From NCBI GenBank assembly GCA_946500295.1, contig CAMMVF010000016.1, positions 1-50,103 on the forward strand: a stretch of DNA of 50,103 nt. The letters run 5' to 3'. Below are positions 1 through 7,994 of the stretch, one piece after another. Both the position numbers and the translations under genes were made by a program. The notes under the pieces are model-generated. The model was not told the DNA's origin. It ran no database searches and was given only the letters and a program-made list of their open reading frames with translations. The DNA comes from an uncultured Clostridia bacterium (lineage in GTDB: Bacteria > Bacillota > Clostridia > Oscillospirales > Acutalibacteraceae). The stretch's first letter is position 1. Every line of letters starts with the position of its first letter.

Positions 1-179
1 TTCGGGCGTGAATGTTATAGCTGCTTTTTTTGTGCAGCCCTTTTCGCTTTTGTCAGGCGGAAAGGGAGCTTTATGTCTATCGCAGTATGGCAGGCGTTTA
101 TATGTAGGTATCCGTGATCTCCGGAGTTTTTGATTTCAACCTTGTATATCAAAAATTCCAAATTTAAGGAGATTACGAG

Positions 180-719
180 ATGTCTAAGAAACAATTTAAT
201 GAACTGGAGCTACAATTCCAAGAAGAATGCGAAGTTATCAATTTGAAGTACGAGTACGACGGTTACAACGGGGATATAAGCTGGGCAATTATTTCTAATC
301 TAACCGAAGATGAAATATTAGAAAAGTACCGCTCCATTATCGGCGATTATATGCCCTTTATTATTTTGCCTTCAGCCTTTGGCGAAGTGCGTGATGAATA
401 TCGGAGAAATGAGAAAAAGTTTCAGATGAGAGCAATCAGAAAACACGATTTCTACAATTTTGAAGATAGTGAAATAGAATTACATCACGCCGAGCTGGTA
501 ACTGATGATTTAGAAGAAGCCTTCTTTAAGAGTGAAAAAGAACAAGCTTTGCGAAAAGCCATTCAACTGTTAAAACCTATTCAGAAAGAGCGCCTTATCA
601 AATACTACTTTGAAGGGAAAAGCAGCCGACAGATTGCAAAGGAAGAAGGCGTCGCTTATAGTGCTGTTGACAACTCTATCGCTACCGCACTAAAAAATTT
701 GAGAAAATTTCTGATTTAG
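180..719 (+). CDS. Sigma-70 region 4-like regulator of a mobile element
   Basis: A 179-residue protein whose last ~60 residues form a sigma-70 region 4-type helix-turn-helix: QKERLIKYYFEGKSSRQIA followed by a recognition helix around AVDNSIATAL. The N-terminal part is acidic and looks like the small sigma-like regulators common in clostridial Tn916/Tn1549-type elements, where they are thought to control transfer or excision genes; that role is inference. The ATG has a good site, AAGGAG at 167-172. It lies upstream of a MazF-like gene, an excisionase and an integrase, all on the same strand, which fits the recombination end of an integrative element. No region 2 is visible, so it is not a full sigma factor. 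Confidence 0.75.
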   Translation: MSKKQFNELELQFQEECEVINLKYEYDGYNGDISWAIISNLTEDEILEKYRSIIGDYMPFIILPSAFGEVRDEYRRNEKKFQMRAIRKHDFYNFEDSEIELHHAELVTDDLEEAFFKSEKEQALRKAIQLLKPIQKERLIKYYFEGKSSRQIAKEEGVAYSAVDNSIATALKNLRKFLI

Positions 720-818
720 GGTGTGCATTTGACCTCTCCCAGTGGGAATAAGTGAAGGGACTTGTTTCTACTCCGGATATGAAACGCCTTTCAAATATGA
801 AAATGAGAGGTTTACATT

Positions 819-1397
819 ATGGAACACAAAGACAATCAGAAGGTCAAGCGTGGAGAGATCTACTTATATGATTTCGGCAACAACGAAGGCTCTATTCAAA
901 ACGGAATCCGCCCCGTCCTTATCGTACAGTGTGATGAGGGCAATCAGACAAGTACAACGACAGTGGTTGCCGCCCTTACTACGGCAATCAAAAAACGGTT
1001 TTTGCCCTCGCATATTATTTTGGGCAGAAATTTCGGATTGGATGAGCCTTCAATGGTTATGCTCGAACAACTGAAAACAGTTAATCAATCTGACCTGACG
1101 GAATATATCGGTTTTATCGACAAGGAGCAGCTCTTGCGAAAAATCAATAACGGATTAAAAAGTGCTTTCGGACTGTGGACAAAAAATCCCCGAAGAAAAG
1201 GAGAAATCCGTTGCTTATGCAGTCGGTGCTTAGAGGATTATAAGTCTAATCCAGATTATATCGTGAGGCGCTTTGATCCTTTCGCAAAGGAAAAAGAAAA
1301 GTGCGATAAGTGCCACCGAATGGGATTTGAGTATATCGTAAGAGAGAAGCAAAATAGGTCTTTCCAAAAAGACGAAGGTAAAACAGATAAAGCCTAA
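819..1397 (+). CDS. PemK/MazF-family protein with C-terminal zinc-ribbon-like extension
   Basis: Residues ~8-115 match the PemK/MazF fold: KRGEIYLYDFG at the start, then RPVLIVQCDEGN and a later strand ending in LEQLKTV. Members are ribosome-independent mRNA endonucleases or, in some families, non-toxic relatives. The protein is 192 residues, much longer than the usual ~110. The extra ~75 residues carry a CLCSRC motif and, about 30 residues later, CDKC, a likely zinc-binding pair. No antitoxin gene is next to it: the upstream gene is sigma-like and the downstream gene is excisionase-like. It may therefore be an element-borne regulator rather than a classic toxin. Family assignment is firm; function is open. 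Confidence 0.75.
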   Translation: MEHKDNQKVKRGEIYLYDFGNNEGSIQNGIRPVLIVQCDEGNQTSTTTVVAALTTAIKKRFLPSHIILGRNFGLDEPSMVMLEQLKTVNQSDLTEYIGFIDKEQLLRKINNGLKSAFGLWTKNPRRKGEIRCLCSRCLEDYKSNPDYIVRRFDPFAKEKEKCDKCHRMGFEYIVREKQNRSFQKDEGKTDKA

Positions 1398-1518
1398 AAG
1401 TCAATGATACGATTGGAAAAATCGCATTGTTGTTGAAGTCAGGGAATTTGAATACAATGCAGTTAAATCCAAAGGACAGAGGAGGCGATTGCATTGAAAG
1501 AATAAAAGGAGGCACAAA

Positions 1519-1785
1519 ATGGACGACCTCAACGGAAGAATGTTAGGCTCCAAGCAGGTGGCAGAAATGCTCGGCATTTCAGTTTCATATGCTTACAAAA
1601 TAATCGATCAACTAAACAGGGAACTCGAACAGGCGGGTTATTTGACGCTTCACGGGAAAGTGGATTCTCTATATTTGAAACAACGCTTCTTCCCCAACAC
1701 AGAAAAAATACCGCTTGCCAATGAAAGGAGTAACGATGGCGCAATACAAGTATCAGGTCAAAAAAGGCGTCAAGTGGATGGTTAA
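1519..1785 (+). CDS. Excisionase-like MerR/Xis helix-turn-helix protein
   Basis: An 88-residue protein with an N-terminal winged-helix motif, GSKQVAEMLGISVSYAYK, typical of excisionases and small MerR-like DNA-binding proteins. The site GGAGG at 1508-1512 precedes its ATG. Its last 50 bases overlap the start of the downstream integrase gene in another frame, a compact xis-int order seen in many integrative elements. The expected role, inferred from position, is to bind near the element ends and bias the integrase towards excision. Just upstream (about 1412-1497) is a start-less open stretch ending RRRLH, probably a fragment of an older element gene. Confidence 0.7.
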   Translation: MDDLNGRMLGSKQVAEMLGISVSYAYKIIDQLNRELEQAGYLTLHGKVDSLYLKQRFFPNTEKIPLANERSNDGAIQVSGQKRRQVDG

Positions 1786-2842
1786 GTTTAACTATTCTGA
1801 TCCCAAGACCGGAAAGACAAAAACAGAGTACAAAAGGGGCTTTGAAAGCAAGCGAGAAGCCAGAGAATATGAGGATGAATTTCTTGAAAACCTCACCGCA
1901 GATAGCGGTGAGGAAGATCCTCTTTACGAACGGACATTTGAAGATGTTTTCCACGAATACCTTATGTCACACAAGCGAGAAGATATTAAGGATTCGACAC
2001 TACAAACAAAGTACAATATTTTTGAAAAGCATATCTTCCCGACCTTTCGGAATGTGTTGATTTCGGAGATTACTGATGATGATATAGCGGAGTGGCAAGC
2101 AAAGATGAAAAACTTTGTTATGCCGAATGGGAAGCATTTTTCCAAATCGTTTTTAAGGACAATTCAGAGTCAGTTCAATTCCATTATCAACTACGCAAAC
2201 AGCAAAGGGTATCTTAATCAAAATCCCCTTGCGGACATTAAGAATATGGGCATAAAGGATAAACGGGTAGAATTTTGGAGTACATCTGAATATGAACGGT
2301 TTGCCTATTGTGCAATGAAGTATCCCAATTACTATTACGCTTTTGAGGTGCTTTATTGGTGCGGACTTCGAGAGGGAGAAATGCTCGCCTTAACGCTGCA
2401 AGACATTGATCTCGAACAGGCAGTCATCTATGTAAACAAAACATACCAGCGATTTCATAGACAAGACATCATCAGCACACCGAAAACTCCGAGTTCAGTG
2501 AGGAAGGTTAGTATGCCAGCTTTTCTTTGTGATGAACTCAGAGAATACATTGATATGCTTTACTCCCCCGCTCCCGAACAGAGGATTTTTGCGATTACCA
2601 AGTCAAAACTTACACATCGTTTTCACAAGCTGTCTGAAGAAGCAGGATTGAGGCGTATTACCGTACACGGGTTAAGGCATTCGCATGTATCCCTTCTTAT
2701 AAGCAAGAAATATGATATTTTTGAAGTGTCAAAACGGATAGGACACAAATCCATTAAAACGACGCAGGATATTTACGGACATCTGTTTGATGAAGTCCAA
2801 AAGACGATTGCCAATGACCTTGACAGTCTCAGAAGGAGGTAA
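1736..2842 (+). CDS. int: Tyrosine-family site-specific integrase
   Basis: A 368-residue tyrosine recombinase. The N-terminal ~55 residues form an AP2-like arm-binding domain (KYQVKKGVKWMVKFNY), then a SAM-like core-binding domain (~65-170) and the catalytic domain. Catalytic residues are visible: Arg212 in CGLREGEML, His311 and Arg314 in HGLRHSH, His337 in GHKSIKTT, and the nucleophile Tyr347 in DIYGHL. I chose the ATG at 1736 because AAAGGAG ends five bases upstream; a TTG further up lacks a site. It integrates and, with the upstream excisionase, probably excises the mobile region at the left of the window. All active-site residues are intact. Confidence 0.92.
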   Translation: MAQYKYQVKKGVKWMVKFNYSDPKTGKTKTEYKRGFESKREAREYEDEFLENLTADSGEEDPLYERTFEDVFHEYLMSHKREDIKDSTLQTKYNIFEKHIFPTFRNVLISEITDDDIAEWQAKMKNFVMPNGKHFSKSFLRTIQSQFNSIINYANSKGYLNQNPLADIKNMGIKDKRVEFWSTSEYERFAYCAMKYPNYYYAFEVLYWCGLREGEMLALTLQDIDLEQAVIYVNKTYQRFHRQDIISTPKTPSSVRKVSMPAFLCDELREYIDMLYSPAPEQRIFAITKSKLTHRFHKLSEEAGLRRITVHGLRHSHVSLLISKKYDIFEVSKRIGHKSIKTTQDIYGHLFDEVQKTIANDLDSLRRR

Positions 2843-2846
2843 AAAT

Positions 2847-3176
2847 ATGTCAGCTAAAAATTGTGATACTCATAATAGGTTTCGAGATAAAACAATAGCT
2901 TTTCGTGTTTCTTCAGAAGAGGACAAACAGATCAACACTGTTGTAGAGCTTTCAGGAATGACAAAGCAGGATTACATTACATCCAAGTTGCTTGACCGAA
3001 CTATTTATGTGAAAGGCAACTGTAAAGTCCATAGAGCCGTTTATGATAAACTCAATGAGGTGTTGGCTGAATTACAGCGAATTGAAAACGGAGGAACGGT
3101 AGATGATGAGCTGATGGCAAATGTAAAATTGATTGCAGGAATCATTGATAATCTGTATATCAAAAGCGCTATCTGA
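2847..3176 (+). CDS. MobC-like / plasmid-mobilisation relaxosome protein
   Basis: A 109-residue protein starting MSAKNCDTHNRFRDK, with a ribbon-helix-helix-like segment (KTIAFRVSSEEDKQIN) followed by GMTKQDYITSKLLDR, a pattern typical of MobC-type accessory proteins and their relatives in clostridial integrative elements. Such proteins assist relaxase at an origin of transfer; no relaxase is in the window. The AGGAGG at 2834-2839 overlaps the last codons of the integrase, so the two are probably translated together. I place the start at the ATG at 2847 because it is well spaced from that site. A strong terminator follows directly. Confidence 0.65.
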   Translation: MSAKNCDTHNRFRDKTIAFRVSSEEDKQINTVVELSGMTKQDYITSKLLDRTIYVKGNCKVHRAVYDKLNEVLAELQRIENGGTVDDELMANVKLIAGIIDNLYIKSAI

Positions 3177-3182
3177 CAATGA

Positions 3183-3209
3183 AGTCCGGTTGACGAAACC
3201 GGACTTTTT
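3183..3209 (+). terminator. Rho-independent terminator after integrase operon
   Basis: AGTCCGGT pairs with ACCGGACT (3183-3190 with 3198-3205) around a 7-base loop, followed by TTTTT. It ends the integrase-MobC transcript. Confidence 0.85.
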
Positions 3210-3429
3210 GTTTATAATGATTTAACGATTTCTACACACCTAACCTCATAACCGTGTGGTATCATTTCTTTGCAGTAATTGCAACACTTTTTGCAACACG
3301 AGGGACGATAAATAAAATACGACATAGAAAAATGCTCTCAAAAACGCCTGAAATGATAGGAAAACGAACTGAAAATAGGGCGTGGGAGAATATTGTAAAA
3401 GAGTGGGAATAAACCACCCCCACTTCCAC

Positions 3430-3453
3430 AAAATTTAGTACGGCGATTTCGTC
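3430..3453. repeat. Direct repeat copy A
   Basis: These 24 bases recur identically at 6809-6832. Similarity continues on both sides: an upstream GTGGGA-TAAA segment, then a hairpin with AGACCT/AGGTCTG arms and a CTGAAG tract. Copy A runs into the TnpV remnant; copy B does not. Confidence 0.85.
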
Positions 3454-3463
3454 GAGAGATAAA

Positions 3464-3516
3464 ACAGACCTTTGAAGCTAAAGAGTATTATAAACTAAGC
3501 TTCCGAGGTCTGTTTT
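3464..3516 (+). terminator. Terminator-like hairpin in repeat copy A
   Basis: AACAGACCT pairs with AGGTCTGTT across an inner GAAGCT/AGCTTC stem, followed by a T run. The same hairpin in shorter form follows repeat copy B at about 6833-6866. Confidence 0.6.
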
Positions 3517-3541
3517 TCTCTCTATATACCTGAAGGGGCTC

Positions 3542-3793
3542 TTGCGGTATCTCAAACAACGTCGCAAGATATTTTATACCAACATGCTTACAGGCTGTAA
3601 GTTGAACAGTTACCTTGCTGATATTGACAAACAGGCGGAGGAAATGTTCTTTCGGCTGGTAAAACAAATGGCTGAAAAGCAAGGCATAACCGAAAAGCTG
3701 AAAGCTGAAAATCAAATGCTGTGGGTGCAGAAAATGAACTGTATTCAGGCTTGTGCAAGGGAAATTGTAAATAATGAATTGATTTACGCATAG
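3542..3793 (+). pseudogene. tnpV: TnpV-like transposon protein, N-terminally truncated
   Basis: The 83-residue frame matches the C-terminal two thirds of TnpV-type proteins carried by clostridial mobilisable transposons: RYLKQRRKIF, LADIDKQAEE, KQGITEKLKAENQMLWVQ, and a C-terminal EIVNNELIYA. From memory, family members are about 115-120 residues and begin ~35 residues earlier. Here the reading frame upstream runs into the terminator-like repeat and holds no good start, so only a TTG remains. I read it as a remnant. TnpV has no well-established function. A hairpin follows at 3793-3837. Confidence 0.65.
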
Positions 3794-3837
3794 CAAACTG
3801 GCGTCAGGGAGTGCAATTCTCTTTGCCGCCAGTCTGC
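3793..3837. other. Hairpin downstream of TnpV remnant
   Basis: ACTGGCG and CGCCAGT form the main stem, extended by GCA/TGC. There is no T tract, so it may be a transposon-end structure rather than a terminator. Confidence 0.45.
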
Positions 3838-3866
3838 GTATACATATAGAAAAAACTACATCGTTG

Positions 3867-3875
3867 TGGTATAAT
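3867..3875 (+). promoter_or_regulatory. Extended -10 promoter for the acetyltransferase
   Basis: TGGTATAAT is an extended -10 element (TGn plus TATAAT) 37 bases before the ATG at 3913. I see no good -35 at the right distance. Confidence 0.5.
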
Positions 3876-3912
3876 GAGCGTATAAATAGGAATTTGTGGG
3901 AGGTAAAATAAT

Positions 3913-4398
3913 ATGGAAAGTATATTTTGTTCAAAAAATATTTCGTTTATAAAGGTTAGCAAAGATTTAATCAATGAATATCTTGAAATGGTTAATGATA
4001 TAGAAAGAGTTGCTCAATATATAGGAAATAGACGAACGCCTTATTCTTACGAAGAAGAATTGGACTTTATTACAGGAAAGTTAGAAGAAAATGCAGTTAT
4101 TTTTTCTATGATTGAGAATAGTAGTAATGATTTTATTGGTAATATTGAACTGATGGATATTAATGATGAAGGCGGCGAGTTGGGAATTGCAATTACTGCA
4201 AAAAAGCAAGATATGAATTACGGAACAGAAGCTATTAAGAAAATGATTGAATACGGTTTTAATAATTTAGGATTAAAAAGAATATTCCTTAAAGTATATC
4301 CTAATAACGAAAGAGCTATCCATGTATATGAAAAATGTGGCTTTACAAAATATGATGAAAATGATAACGATATATTTATGGAGATTAGAGTGGAGTGA
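3913..4398 (+). CDS. GNAT-family N-acetyltransferase (RimJ/RimL-like)
   Basis: A 161-residue GNAT protein. The acetyl-CoA-binding region is visible as GELGIAITAKKQDMNYGTEA (a variant of Q/RxxGxG/A), followed by a helix and the family's C-terminal LKRIFLKVYPNNERAIHVY with ending KCGFTKYDE. This pattern is typical of the RimJ/RimL/SpeG branch that acetylates protein N-termini, polyamines or small amines; the substrate cannot be told. GGAGGT precedes the ATG. The gene is very AT-rich, more so than the core genes to the right. Its stop overlaps a possible GTG start of the next gene, suggesting one transcript. It is likely cargo of the mobile region. Confidence 0.85.
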   Translation: MESIFCSKNISFIKVSKDLINEYLEMVNDIERVAQYIGNRRTPYSYEEELDFITGKLEENAVIFSMIENSSNDFIGNIELMDINDEGGELGIAITAKKQDMNYGTEAIKKMIEYGFNNLGLKRIFLKVYPNNERAIHVYEKCGFTKYDENDNDIFMEIRVE

Positions 4399-4451
4399 TA
4401 AATCCCAGTTTAGCGGACTGGAAAGTTGGAAAGTATATTGAGGAATTGAAA

Positions 4452-5213
4452 ATGAACGATTGGTTTACCATAGATGAAATTGATAAAAGCACCTATATTA
4501 TCAGCGAATATCGCCATTGGGAAGAAACACACTGCTATCTTCTCAGCGGCACAGAACGCAGTTTATTGATTGATACAGGACTCGGTATTTGTAATATTTC
4601 CGAGGTCGTTGCAAAACTGACGGACAAGCCTGTAACCGCTATAGCTACCCATATTCATTGGGACCATATCGGAGGTCACAAATATTATCCCGATTTTTAC
4701 GCACACGAAGCGGAACTTGACTGGTTAAACGGCGGTTTTCCTCAACCGCTCGAAATGATAAAAGAATATGTCGTTGACCGCTGTAAACTGCCGAAAGGCT
4801 ATGATGTCAATACTTACGAGTTCTTTCAAGGTCAGCCGACAAAGGTATTGCACGGTGGAGAAGTTATTGAACTTGGCGGCAGAACGATTAAAGTGCTGCA
4901 TACGCCGGGGCACGCACCGGGACATATGTGCTTTTGGGAAGCGGAAAGAGGCTATTTGTTTACAGGAGATTTGGTCTATAAGGATACCCTGACAGCTTGG
5001 TTTCCGTCTACCGACCCCGAAGCCTACTTAAAATCACTTGAAAAAGTAGCCGAACTACCTGCGAAGAGACCCTTTCCGGCACACCACTCCTTAGATATAC
5101 AGCCCGAGATTTTAATTCGTATGAGAAATGCTTTCAGACAGTTAAAAGCAGACGGAAATCTTCATCACGGAAGTGGAACATTTGATTACGGCGATTGGTC
5201 TGTGTGGCTATAA
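4452..5213 (+). CDS. Metallo-beta-lactamase-fold hydrolase
   Basis: A 253-residue MBL-fold protein with the full metal-binding set: HIHWDHIGG (HxHxDH), HTPGHAPGH, the bridging Asp in LFTGDLVY, and a late His in PFPAHHSLD. This arrangement belongs to glyoxalase II-like and related hydrolases, and the substrate is unknown. A GTG at 4395 overlapping the previous stop is possible, but I prefer ATG 4452 because GAGGA lies at 4439-4443 at good spacing and the protein then starts MNDWFTIDEID, typical for the family. It is paired with the acetyltransferase upstream. A GC-rich hairpin follows about 100 bases after the stop. Confidence 0.85.
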   Translation: MNDWFTIDEIDKSTYIISEYRHWEETHCYLLSGTERSLLIDTGLGICNISEVVAKLTDKPVTAIATHIHWDHIGGHKYYPDFYAHEAELDWLNGGFPQPLEMIKEYVVDRCKLPKGYDVNTYEFFQGQPTKVLHGGEVIELGGRTIKVLHTPGHAPGHMCFWEAERGYLFTGDLVYKDTLTAWFPSTDPEAYLKSLEKVAELPAKRPFPAHHSLDIQPEILIRMRNAFRQLKADGNLHHGSGTFDYGDWSVWL

Positions 5214-5828
5214 TAGAGAAATAGAAAGTGAAAATTAGAAAACATTAACCGATAGATTGCAAAGCGTTGACAGATCTTTCTTATAATACCGTCAACAGTC
5301 ACGCTTTTAACCTTAAAAATACGGTGGGTGGGGGTAATTCCTTGCCCACCATATTTTATGTGCTGAGAATGGCTTAAAATAGGCACTTTTGACACCGAAA
5401 AGCGTTACATATATGAGTACTCGCAACCGCAATGACTTGTTTCCTTTTTGCCTTTTTCCTATATTTCTCCTGATTTTCTAAGCGGAAATGCTTAATAATA
5501 TGAGTCGGAAGATATTTCTGTTATCCACGCTTGAAACGACTGGTGTTATCAATCCTGATAACCAAATGATAACATTAGCCTGTATAGGCAGGATAATATG
5601 GATAATTCAAATAATCAAAGGACTCACAAACACGACAGATAATAATTTCTAAACAAAATTGATTAGGCTTTGTCGAGTGGGAGTGATTTCACACCCTCGA
5701 AAAAGCCCGAAAATACTGGATTTTCTAAGCCATAAGCCCTTCATGGCAACAAAATGTCAACATTATTTGGATTATTGTATAAGTAAAGAGCTATCTGATT
5801 TCTGTTAAAAGAAGTCGGAAAGCTCTTT
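5214..5828. other. Gene-free mobile-region DNA
   Basis: About 600 bases with no convincing frame on either strand. A hairpin lies at 5321-5350, a GAGTGGGAGTGATTTCACACCCTC imperfect inverted repeat at about 5676-5699, and a terminator at the right end. It probably consists of element remnants. Confidence 0.4.
5321..5356 (+). terminator. Probable terminator after MBL hydrolase
   Basis: GGTGGG (5323-5328) pairs with CCCACC (5345-5350), with further imperfect pairing inside, followed by ATATTTTAT. The U-tract is interrupted, so this is a moderate call. Confidence 0.5.
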
Positions 5829-5829
5829 T
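5785..5829. terminator. Bidirectional terminator-like hairpin
   Basis: AAAGAGCT (5785-5792) pairs with AGCTCTTT (5821-5828), and inside it GATTTC pairs with GAAGTC with one wobble. It abuts the 3' end of the minus-strand GIY-YIG gene and is likely its terminator. Confidence 0.6.
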
Positions 5830-6230
5830 TATTTGCTATCTAAAAACAACGCAAGCGAATCTATTTTATCGTCAATATCTTTCATTCTGTCACTTATACC
5901 ATTTTGACAGATGAGTTCTTGTTTTTTTAGTGTTTCTTGTATTATTTCTTTTTCGCAACGTTTACGCTCTATCTTATCATCTATTTGATGAAGCATCTCA
6001 AATTTTAAGGTTATTTTTTCATTATTAATATTTTCTTCTGTAAAACCGAAGTAGTTTGGATTTTTCTTGAGTTCAAATAGATGAGTAGCACAACGAACTA
6101 ATACGAAAATTGATTCGCCAATATAAAGCGGTGCAGTATCGCCATTTTCCTTAATTATGCTTATCTTATAAATCCCTGCACCAATTGCTTCTATGAGATT
6201 TTTTGAAAAATAGTCAATTTTAATTTTCAT
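5829..6230 (-). CDS. GIY-YIG domain protein
   Basis: A 133-residue protein with a GIY-YIG nuclease-like core: GIYKISII near residue 18, then PLYIGES near residue 34, an arginine and histidine in VRCATHL, and Glu residues in the C-terminal helices. The strands and order fit the fold. Known relatives include UvrC and UvrC-like nucleases, homing endonucleases and many small uncharacterised proteins on mobile elements. It is small and stand-alone, with a long Lys/Glu-rich C-terminal helix. The ATG is preceded by AAAGG. It lies just downstream of a decayed XRE regulator on the same strand, so it may once have been co-transcribed with it. Nuclease activity is not proven. Confidence 0.6.
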   Translation of the reverse strand: MKIKIDYFSKNLIEAIGAGIYKISIIKENGDTAPLYIGESIFVLVRCATHLFELKKNPNYFGFTEENINNEKITLKFEMLHQIDDKIERKRCEKEIIQETLKKQELICQNGISDRMKDIDDKIDSLALFLDSK

Positions 6231-6245
6231 AAGTAATACCTTTCT

Positions 6246-6692
6246 TTAATAGCGCCTGCAGTATTTATAACTTCAATTAGCATATTCTTCTTTGGTGATT
6301 TCTCAGTTTTTGAGTTTCTAGGCTTGCTCTTTCCACGCAGAGAACATCTCAAACATAGTAATGTAATTTGTGCCCATTCCTTTATCCAAATGCAGACACA
6401 CTTCTCCGTCAATCTCGGTGATTTTTAGACCGTATAAATCCTCAAGGGTAAACAAGGTGTGCATAAGACCGTTGTAACTGTCTATATTGGGAACGGTTAA
6501 AGCCTGAGGTGATACTTCAAACACCTTTGCAAGAGTGTTAGTTAAATCAGCTTTGGGCGTTCTTGAGCCTGATTCATACTGCGCCATACGAATATCTGCG
6601 GTTTTCTCCGGAAAACCAACCTGCATACCAAGATATTTTTGATTCATATCTCTTAGATTTATGTAAAAGCGAATTCTCTCACCACTAGCTAT
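6246..6692 (-). pseudogene. Decayed XRE-family helix-turn-helix regulator
   Basis: The conserved part reads NQKYLGMQVGFPEK, MAQYESGSRTPKADLT and SPQALTVPNIDSY, a regulator family common in clostridia. It shows three kinds of decay. The N-terminal frame continues upstream of the first ATG (6647) as GERIRFYINLRD, but the expected start codon is ATA at 6690-6692. The C-terminal tail KEQA is cut by a TAG at 6318-6320. Beyond it the same frame still reads EITKEEYAN and SYKY, with two TGA stops. A 109-residue protein could still be made from ATG 6647 but would lack the first helix of the HTH. A consensus promoter remains upstream. Confidence 0.75.
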
Positions 6693-6724
6693 AGTCTTTC
6701 TTGGAACTATATATTGATAATTGA

Positions 6725-6753
6725 ATTATACATGTTAGTTTAGTATATGTCAA
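6725..6753 (-). promoter_or_regulatory. Consensus promoter upstream of the XRE pseudogene
   Basis: On the minus strand TTGACA (6748-6753) and TATAAT (6725-6730) are separated by 17 bases, a perfect SigA promoter. It points at the XRE remnant and the GIY-YIG gene, so the latter may still be expressed. Confidence 0.75.
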
Positions 6754-6808
6754 GAAAAATAAAACAAAGTGGGACTAAATCAACCGCCAAACCAACCCCG
6801 TTTCTCAA

Positions 6809-6832
6809 AAAATTTAGTACGGCGATTTCGTC
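6809..6832. repeat. Direct repeat copy B
   Basis: Identical over 24 bases to 3430-3453, with the following hairpin (CAGACCT/AGGTCTG) and CTGAAG tract also shared in diverged form. It lies near the right end of the mobile region. Confidence 0.85.
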
Positions 6833-7297
6833 AGACCTTAGAAGCTGAGATTCCGAGGTCTGTTTTCTGTATATATCTGAAGTATATATGAGGGGCACTT
6901 GCTGATTAGAAAATTAATAATTTAAGTGTAATCTGCTAATTCGTATGGAATAATCTTTTTATTGCTGAAAGCGGCAAATTGGAATTTAGCTTTCTGATGT
7001 ATTATGATAATTTCTCTGCTATATAAAAAGCGAATTTCATTGAGGCAGGATAATTATGATATCTGTTATAGGTGAGTGAGCTGTTGGGATAGTGATTATA
7101 TTGTCAATACCTATTATTATGTGGCTTGCTCTTGGGTGAGCCGACAATGGGAGGTCAATATAAGGTTTTCCAAATTAGCTGAGAGAAGTACTGCTTACTC
7201 AGTTAATCTTACAAATGTATTTTGTAATAATCGTTCTGCAATTTAGACAGGATTTTAATTTTCAACGGGATATAAATATTATTACGTCAATGCAAAG

Positions 7298-7342
7298 AAA
7301 CGACTGCCTTTCACCTGAGTGGTGGGTGAATGGCAGTCGTTT
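7298..7342 (-). terminator. Terminator of rubrerythrin gene
   Basis: AAACGACTGCC (7298-7308) pairs perfectly with GGCAGTCGTTT (7332-7342) around an inner TTCACC/GGTGAA stem. It sits 25 bases beyond the rubrerythrin stop, read on the minus strand. Confidence 0.8.
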
Positions 7343-7367
7343 AAATATATCTTTTTATTTTCTTAAA

Positions 7368-7901
7368 TCAATAATCCTTAACTCTGAGCTTGAAGTATGC
7401 CTGCGGGTGAGCGCAAACAGGGCATACCTGCGGAGCTTCCTCTCCGATTACGATGTGGCCGCAGTTGCTGCACTCCCAAACTACGATGCTGCCCTTTTTG
7501 AATACCTCGCCGTTTTTGACGTTTGCAAGCAGCGCTCTGTAGCGGTCCTCGTGTTCCTTCTCGATCTTTGCAACCTGTTCAAACAGGAAGGCAATGTGGT
7601 CGAAGCCCTCGGCTTTTGCCTCCTCGGCAAAGGTCTTGTACATATCCGTCCACTCGTAGTTTTCGCCCTCGGCGGCAGCCTCGAGGTTTTCCGGGGTAGA
7701 GCCGATTCCGTTGAGCAGCTTAAACCATATCTTTGCGTGCTCCTTCTCGTTGTTGGCGGTGTCCTCGAAGATTTTCGCTATCTGTACGTAGCCTTCCTTC
7801 CTTGCCTTTGAGGCGAAGTAGGTGTACTTGTTTCTTGCCTGAGACTCGCCTGCGAAAGCCGTCATCAAATTTGCCTCTGTCTTTGAACCCTTGAGTTCCA
7901 T
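7368..7901 (-). CDS. rbr: Rubrerythrin
   Basis: A 177-residue rubrerythrin, a cytoplasmic non-haem iron peroxidase that reduces hydrogen peroxide in anaerobes. The four-helix diiron domain shows two Glu/His iron-binding motifs, [10 protein letters not shown] and IEKEHEDRY, plus [11 protein letters not shown] in the first helix. The C-terminal rubredoxin-like domain has CSNCG and [11 protein letters not shown], giving the four cysteines of the FeCys4 centre. Start: ATG at 7901, with AAAGGAG eight bases upstream; a GTG at 7910 would sit inside that site. It is a single-gene unit with its own consensus promoter and terminator, probably constitutive or strongly expressed. Fe-S shuttle partners are not adjacent. 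Confidence 0.96.
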   Translation of the reverse strand: MELKGSKTEANLMTAFAGESQARNKYTYFASKARKEGYVQIAKIFEDTANNEKEHAKIWFKLLNGIGSTPENLEAAAEGENYEWTDMYKTFAEEAKAEGFDHIAFLFEQVAKIEKEHEDRYRALLANVKNGEVFKKGSIVVWECSNCGHIVIGEEAPQVCPVCAHPQAYFKLRVKDY

Positions 7902-7949
7902 AATCAACACTCCTTTAAAAATAATAATGGTTATTGTTTTGCTACCTAT

Positions 7950-7978
7950 ATTGTATAATTATCTATGAAAAAAGTCAA
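7950..7978 (-). promoter_or_regulatory. Rubrerythrin promoter
   Basis: Minus strand TTGACT (7973-7978), 17-base spacer, TACAAT (7950-7955). Confidence 0.75.
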
Positions 7979-7994
7979 GCTTAATTTAAGCTTT

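Larger units (their letters stand above)
3177..3541. other. Non-coding stretch between MobC-like gene and TnpV remnant
   Basis: Apart from two terminators and one copy of a direct repeat (3430-3453) I see no gene here. The sequence is AT-rich and shares its last ~150 bases with 6776-6905, so it is probably element-end or cargo-junction DNA. Confidence 0.5.
6693..7297. other. AT-rich junction between mobile region and core
   Basis: No credible gene. It holds a promoter, repeat copy B with its hairpin, and then AT-rich sequence of unknown role up to the rubrerythrin terminator. The mobile/core boundary is probably somewhere between 6905 and 7290; I could not identify an attachment site. Confidence 0.4.

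Noticed and set aside
3430-6832. Treating the two 24-base repeats as attL and attR of the integrase
   Set aside because: The integrase lies outside the repeats, and the copies share a diverged hairpin that looks like duplicated cargo rather than a core site.
7215-7811. Plus-strand 198-codon frame over rubrerythrin
   Set aside because: Antisense shadow of a certain gene, with low-complexity Leu/Val-rich translation.
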